A stretch of 64,000 bases of DNA from CAYSRJ01 sp964521865 (GTDB lineage: Bacteria > Spirochaetota > B62-G9 > DRHN01): NCBI GenBank assembly GCA_964521865.1, contig CAZFTJ010000008.1:62001-126000 (forward strand), written 5' to 3'. The position numbers and the translations under genes are program-made. The notes beneath the pieces were generated by a model, which saw nothing but the letters and a program-made list of their open reading frames with translations, was not told where the DNA came from and made no database searches. This document shows positions 61,375 to 64,000 of the stretch, piece by piece; position 1 is the first letter of the stretch; each line of letters opens with the position of its first letter.

Positions 61375-62019
61375 GTGAAATTTGAGCTCTGCATATTCGA
61401 TTTTGACGGCACAATTGTGGATACCAGAAGAGACCTGGCAACTGCGGTCAATGCGGTGCGAGCCCATTACGGTCTTCCGGAAAAGGGTGTGGAGGAGATA
61501 ACCGGTTATGTCGGTGACGGAATCGTCAAGCTGGTCGAGCGCAGTCTTCCGGACAGCAGTATCGATATCGACAAAGCCGTTTTCCTTTTCAATGAAGCAT
61601 ACAAAGCTCATCTTCTGGACACGACCGCACCCTATCCGGGAATCAGGGAGGTGCTTTCCCGGCTGAATGGCTTTTACTGTGCGCTTCTCACAAACAAATC
61701 ATATCAATTTACAAAGGCGATCACGGACAGTCTTGATTTTACCGAATTTTTTTCTCTGATAATCGGCGGCGACACTCTTGAAAGAAAAAAGCCGCATCCG
61801 GACGGAGTGGAGTATATATTACAGAAAAGCGGTGTGAACCGAAAAAAGGCGGTTATGATCGGTGATGGAAAAAACGATATTCTCGCTGCGCACATTTCGG
61901 GGATTTCATCGATTTATGTGAGGTACGGATATACCGACATTCATGATTTTAACGGACATAAACCTGATTTTTCCGTCGACAGCGCGCTGGAGTTGCTTGC
62001 AATTTTAAAGCAGCATTAA
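61375..62019 (+). CDS. HAD-family phosphatase, phosphoglycolate-phosphatase-like
   Basis: 214 residues from GTG 61375 with CAGAGG at 61362-61367; the open frame upstream has no ribosome site. 'CIFDFDGTIVDT' is HAD motif I with the nucleophile Asp, 'ALLTNKS' motif II, 'RKKPHPDG' carries the motif III Lys and 'VMIGDGKNDILAA' motif IV. A helical cap follows motif I, as in Gph/PGMB. Substrate unknown; phosphoglycolate or a sugar phosphate. Confidence 0.88.
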   Translation: MKFELCIFDFDGTIVDTRRDLATAVNAVRAHYGLPEKGVEEITGYVGDGIVKLVERSLPDSSIDIDKAVFLFNEAYKAHLLDTTAPYPGIREVLSRLNGFYCALLTNKSYQFTKAITDSLDFTEFFSLIIGGDTLERKKPHPDGVEYILQKSGVNRKKAVMIGDGKNDILAAHISGISSIYVRYGYTDIHDFNGHKPDFSVDSALELLAILKQH

Positions 62020-62214
62020 AAATGCAGACGAAAAGCGGCTGTGTATTAAAAACAATAAATTTTTGAAATCGAAAAAATAATGTTGGATAATTAAAAACGG
62101 AGCAAGCTGCCGGACGGCCGAATATCGGGAAGTAACTTTCCGACGTTGCCTGGGAAATACAGGACGCCATTCGTACGAAGGGTGCAGTCGAATAGCTCAG
62201 TGTGGGAGAGATAT

Positions 62215-62529
62215 ATGGCGGGAGAGGTCTTACAGAAGATCATTAAAAAGGAAGCAGAGGCACGGGAAATTATCGATAGTGCGAAAGATGACGCGCAGTC
62301 CGCCCTCGAACATGCACGTAAGAAAAAAAGGAAACTTATCGATGAAAAGGATGCTCTTTTAACGGAGGAGGAGGCGCGTATCAAAGAAAGGTATGCCGCC
62401 CAAACGTCAAAAATTTTAAAAGAGATCGAACGTGAAGAGCAGAATCGTGTTGCAGAGATAAATTCCACGTGTGATAAAAATCTTCCAAAGGTGGTTTCAT
62501 ATATTTCGGAAGAAATAGTGAAGGAATAA
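62215..62529 (+). CDS. V/A-type ATPase small coiled-coil subunit (G/NtpF-like)
   Basis: 104 residues from ATG 62215 with GGGAGAG at 62204-62210. Almost entirely charged heptads ('KEAEAREIIDSAKDDAQSAL'), the peripheral-stalk coiled coil of V-type ATPases. Its place immediately before subunit I, with three bases between stop and start, matches the operon order of bacterial V-ATPases (small subunit, then I). Partner of subunit E, which would lie further downstream. Confidence 0.82.
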   Translation: MAGEVLQKIIKKEAEAREIIDSAKDDAQSALEHARKKKRKLIDEKDALLTEEEARIKERYAAQTSKILKEIEREEQNRVAEINSTCDKNLPKVVSYISEEIVKE

Positions 62530-62532
62530 CGT

Positions 62533-64000
62533 ATGGCTCTTGATCCTGTATGTAAAGTTGAAATAACCGCGCATAACTCTATTATTGATCCTCTACTCGA
62601 TGAGCTTCAGGCACTATCTGTCATTCAAATCGATCCTCATGGAATTGAGCAGTGGGAAAGTGACAGAAAGCGCATACGGGAAACCGGTGAGCGTATTACC
62701 GAAATGAGGAGAGAGCAAACCGAAATTGAAAAGGCGGCGTCATTTCTGGATGTCTACACGCCCAGGGTTTCGATATTACAGAAGCTTTCGATGCAGCCGG
62801 ATGAGTTTACAAAAGATGAGCTTATGCTTTTTTCTCAAAAGGAGGATGTGCAGACAATTAAAGAAAAAGCCCTGAATGTGGAGAAAGCGCTCGCTGATGT
62901 GGAAAACAAAATACGGGAGCTGAAAGCGGGGATTGGGGATATGGTGCCGCTTTTGGATTTGAGAGTGCCGTTAAGCACTGTAGGCAGCGGGACGTCGGTA
63001 AAAACGATAATCTCAAAGCTCGAACCGGAAGCATTTGAAAGATTAGAGACCGAAGCGGATTCGCCGCTGCTGCTTGTTGAGAGGATATCAGGAGGGGAGG
63101 AGGCTTCGTCAGGGGGGGCGGAGCTCGATGTGGAAGACGAGGACGGCCTTCTCTCCACGGTAAAAAAACCGGGTGCTGAAGTGTATTTCTCGCTCGTCTT
63201 TCACAGAGATGCCGCAGAAACGATCAACCAACTCGAGAAAAAATACAGGTTTGAGCCGCTTTCGTATCCGGTCGTCGGTCGGACGCCGCGGGAAATTGTC
63301 CGATCTCACCTTGTAAAGATTCGCGAGCTGACAGAAACCAAAAAAACACTGCAGGCTCACGCCGTTGAAGTGGCAAAGGATATCAAGGCGCTTCACGTGT
63401 ACAGCGATTATCTTGAAACAGAGCTCGAAAAAGAAAACGCGAAGGAACGTTTTTTTTATACGGAAAAGGTATTTGTCATTCACGGCTGGCTGGAGAAACG
63501 AGATATTCCGGTACTTCAAGAGGTTATCGACAGGTATACTGAAGCACATATAAATCAGATAGAAAAAGAGAGGGATGAAATACCGCCGGTTGCATATAGA
63601 AACAACAACCTCGTATCACCTTTTGAGATCATCGTCAACCTATACTCACCGCCCAATCACAGGGAGATCGACCCCACACCTATACTCGCGCCGTTTTATG
63701 CGTTATTTTTCGGAATATGCCTGACTGAAGCGGGATACGGGTTGGTTATTGCAATAATTTCTCTGATCGGTATGCACCTTATTAAAACCAATAACGGATT
63801 CAAGAAGTTTCTCAGGCTCTTTTTGATTCTCGGCGTTTCTACATTCGTTATCGGCGCCCTTATCGGCACTGTGTTCGGTATCAATTTCGATCTGCTCCCG
63901 GAGAAGCTCGCGTGGCTGCGGGAGGCTCGCTATAAAATAATGATATTCGATTCGGGCAAGGACGTTCTCACCTTTTTCTCAATGTCTCTGGCGCTGGGAG
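62533..64000 (+). CDS. atpI: V/A-type ATPase subunit I (partial, runs off the window)
   Basis: ATG 62533 opens a frame with 489 complete codons to the edge. The first 370 residues are the cytoplasmic arm with long coiled coils ('KEKALNVEKALADVENKIRE') and 'VIHGWLEKRDIP'. Then 'EIDPTPILAPFYALFFGICL' and 'TEAGYGLVIAII' start the membrane domain that contacts the proton- or sodium-carrying ring. The missing C-terminus should hold the remaining helices and the essential Arg. Expected next gene: the ring subunit K. Confidence 0.92.
   Translation, partial: MALDPVCKVEITAHNSIIDPLLDELQALSVIQIDPHGIEQWESDRKRIRETGERITEMRREQTEIEKAASFLDVYTPRVSILQKLSMQPDEFTKDELMLFSQKEDVQTIKEKALNVEKALADVENKIRELKAGIGDMVPLLDLRVPLSTVGSGTSVKTIISKLEPEAFERLETEADSPLLLVERISGGEEASSGGAELDVEDEDGLLSTVKKPGAEVYFSLVFHRDAAETINQLEKKYRFEPLSYPVVGRTPREIVRSHLVKIRELTETKKTLQAHAVEVAKDIKALHVYSDYLETELEKENAKERFFYTEKVFVIHGWLEKRDIPVLQEVIDRYTEAHINQIEKERDEIPPVAYRNNNLVSPFEIIVNLYSPPNHREIDPTPILAPFYALFFGICLTEAGYGLVIAIISLIGMHLIKTNNGFKKFLRLFLILGVSTFVIGALIGTVFGINFDLLPEKLAWLREARYKIMIFDSGKDVLTFFSMSLALG

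Overview
The window reads as a chromosomal segment of an anaerobic bacterium, most likely a spirochaete. The pointers are the opening of a V/A-type ATPase operon at the right edge (small coiled-coil subunit, then subunit I), secreted binding proteins, one with the 'FAGGQKE' start of the mature protein that is common in Spirochaetota, and oxygen-sensitive enzymes (aldehyde:ferredoxin oxidoreductase, Fe-S flavoenzyme with electron-transfer flavoprotein). This is inference; no rRNA or tRNA gene was seen to anchor taxonomy. Several patches (16.6-18.1 kb, 9.4-10.8 kb, 46.6-49.7 kb) look foreign.

Layout. 0-16.5 kb: after an AMMECR1-family gene comes a surface-polymer locus. It holds three glycosyltransferases of family 2, a P-loop kinase-like protein, a NodB-like deacetylase, a methyltransferase, three intact CDP-glycerol glycerophosphotransferase-like genes plus two wrecked copies, one ABC exporter, two CDP-alcohol phosphatidyltransferases, two LicC-like cytidylyltransferases and a GpsA-type glycerol-3-phosphate dehydrogenase. 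Together they could make glycerol-3-phosphate, activate it (or another polyol/choline phosphate) with CTP, polymerise it and export it: a teichoic-acid-like product. The locus is rearranged: a 117-bp direct repeat flanks a low-GC insertion with an orphan glycosyltransferase and IS3 debris.

16.6-22.2 kb: a c-type cytochrome, a coupled small ORF plus a helix-turn-helix/two-CW protein, then an OpuC/YehZ-type choline/betaine ABC transporter. 22.2-26.0 kb, opposite strand: an MttB-superfamily methyltransferase without an internal amber codon, an aldehyde:ferredoxin oxidoreductase and a truncated iron alcohol dehydrogenase, possibly anaerobic quaternary-amine metabolism.

26.4-44.0 kb: two sugar-type ABC importers, each with a strong consensus promoter. 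The second is split by an old-yellow-enzyme/Fe-S flavoprotein, EtfB, a ferredoxin-fused EtfA and a sugar isomerase-like TIM barrel. A DeoR repressor, class II aldolase, two more isomerase-like TIM barrels and a broken glucuronate-isomerase-like gene follow. This is the best candidate for an undescribed catabolic pathway.

44.2-52.3 kb (mostly minus strand): PAS histidine kinase, alpha/beta hydrolase, a holin-like membrane protein, an AT-rich gene-poor stretch with a 127-bp inverted-repeat element, a PD-(D/E)XK nuclease remnant, a HigBA toxin-antitoxin pair, and an 863-residue fusion of metallo-beta-lactamase fold, two cyclic-nucleotide-binding-like domains and bacteriohemerythrin. 52.8-58.9 kb: carA and carB, separated by a regulator/PAS-sensor pair but each preceded by a nearly identical promoter. 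59-64 kb: TIM-barrel protein, DUF503 protein, inositol-monophosphatase-family protein, HAD phosphatase and the V-ATPase operon start.
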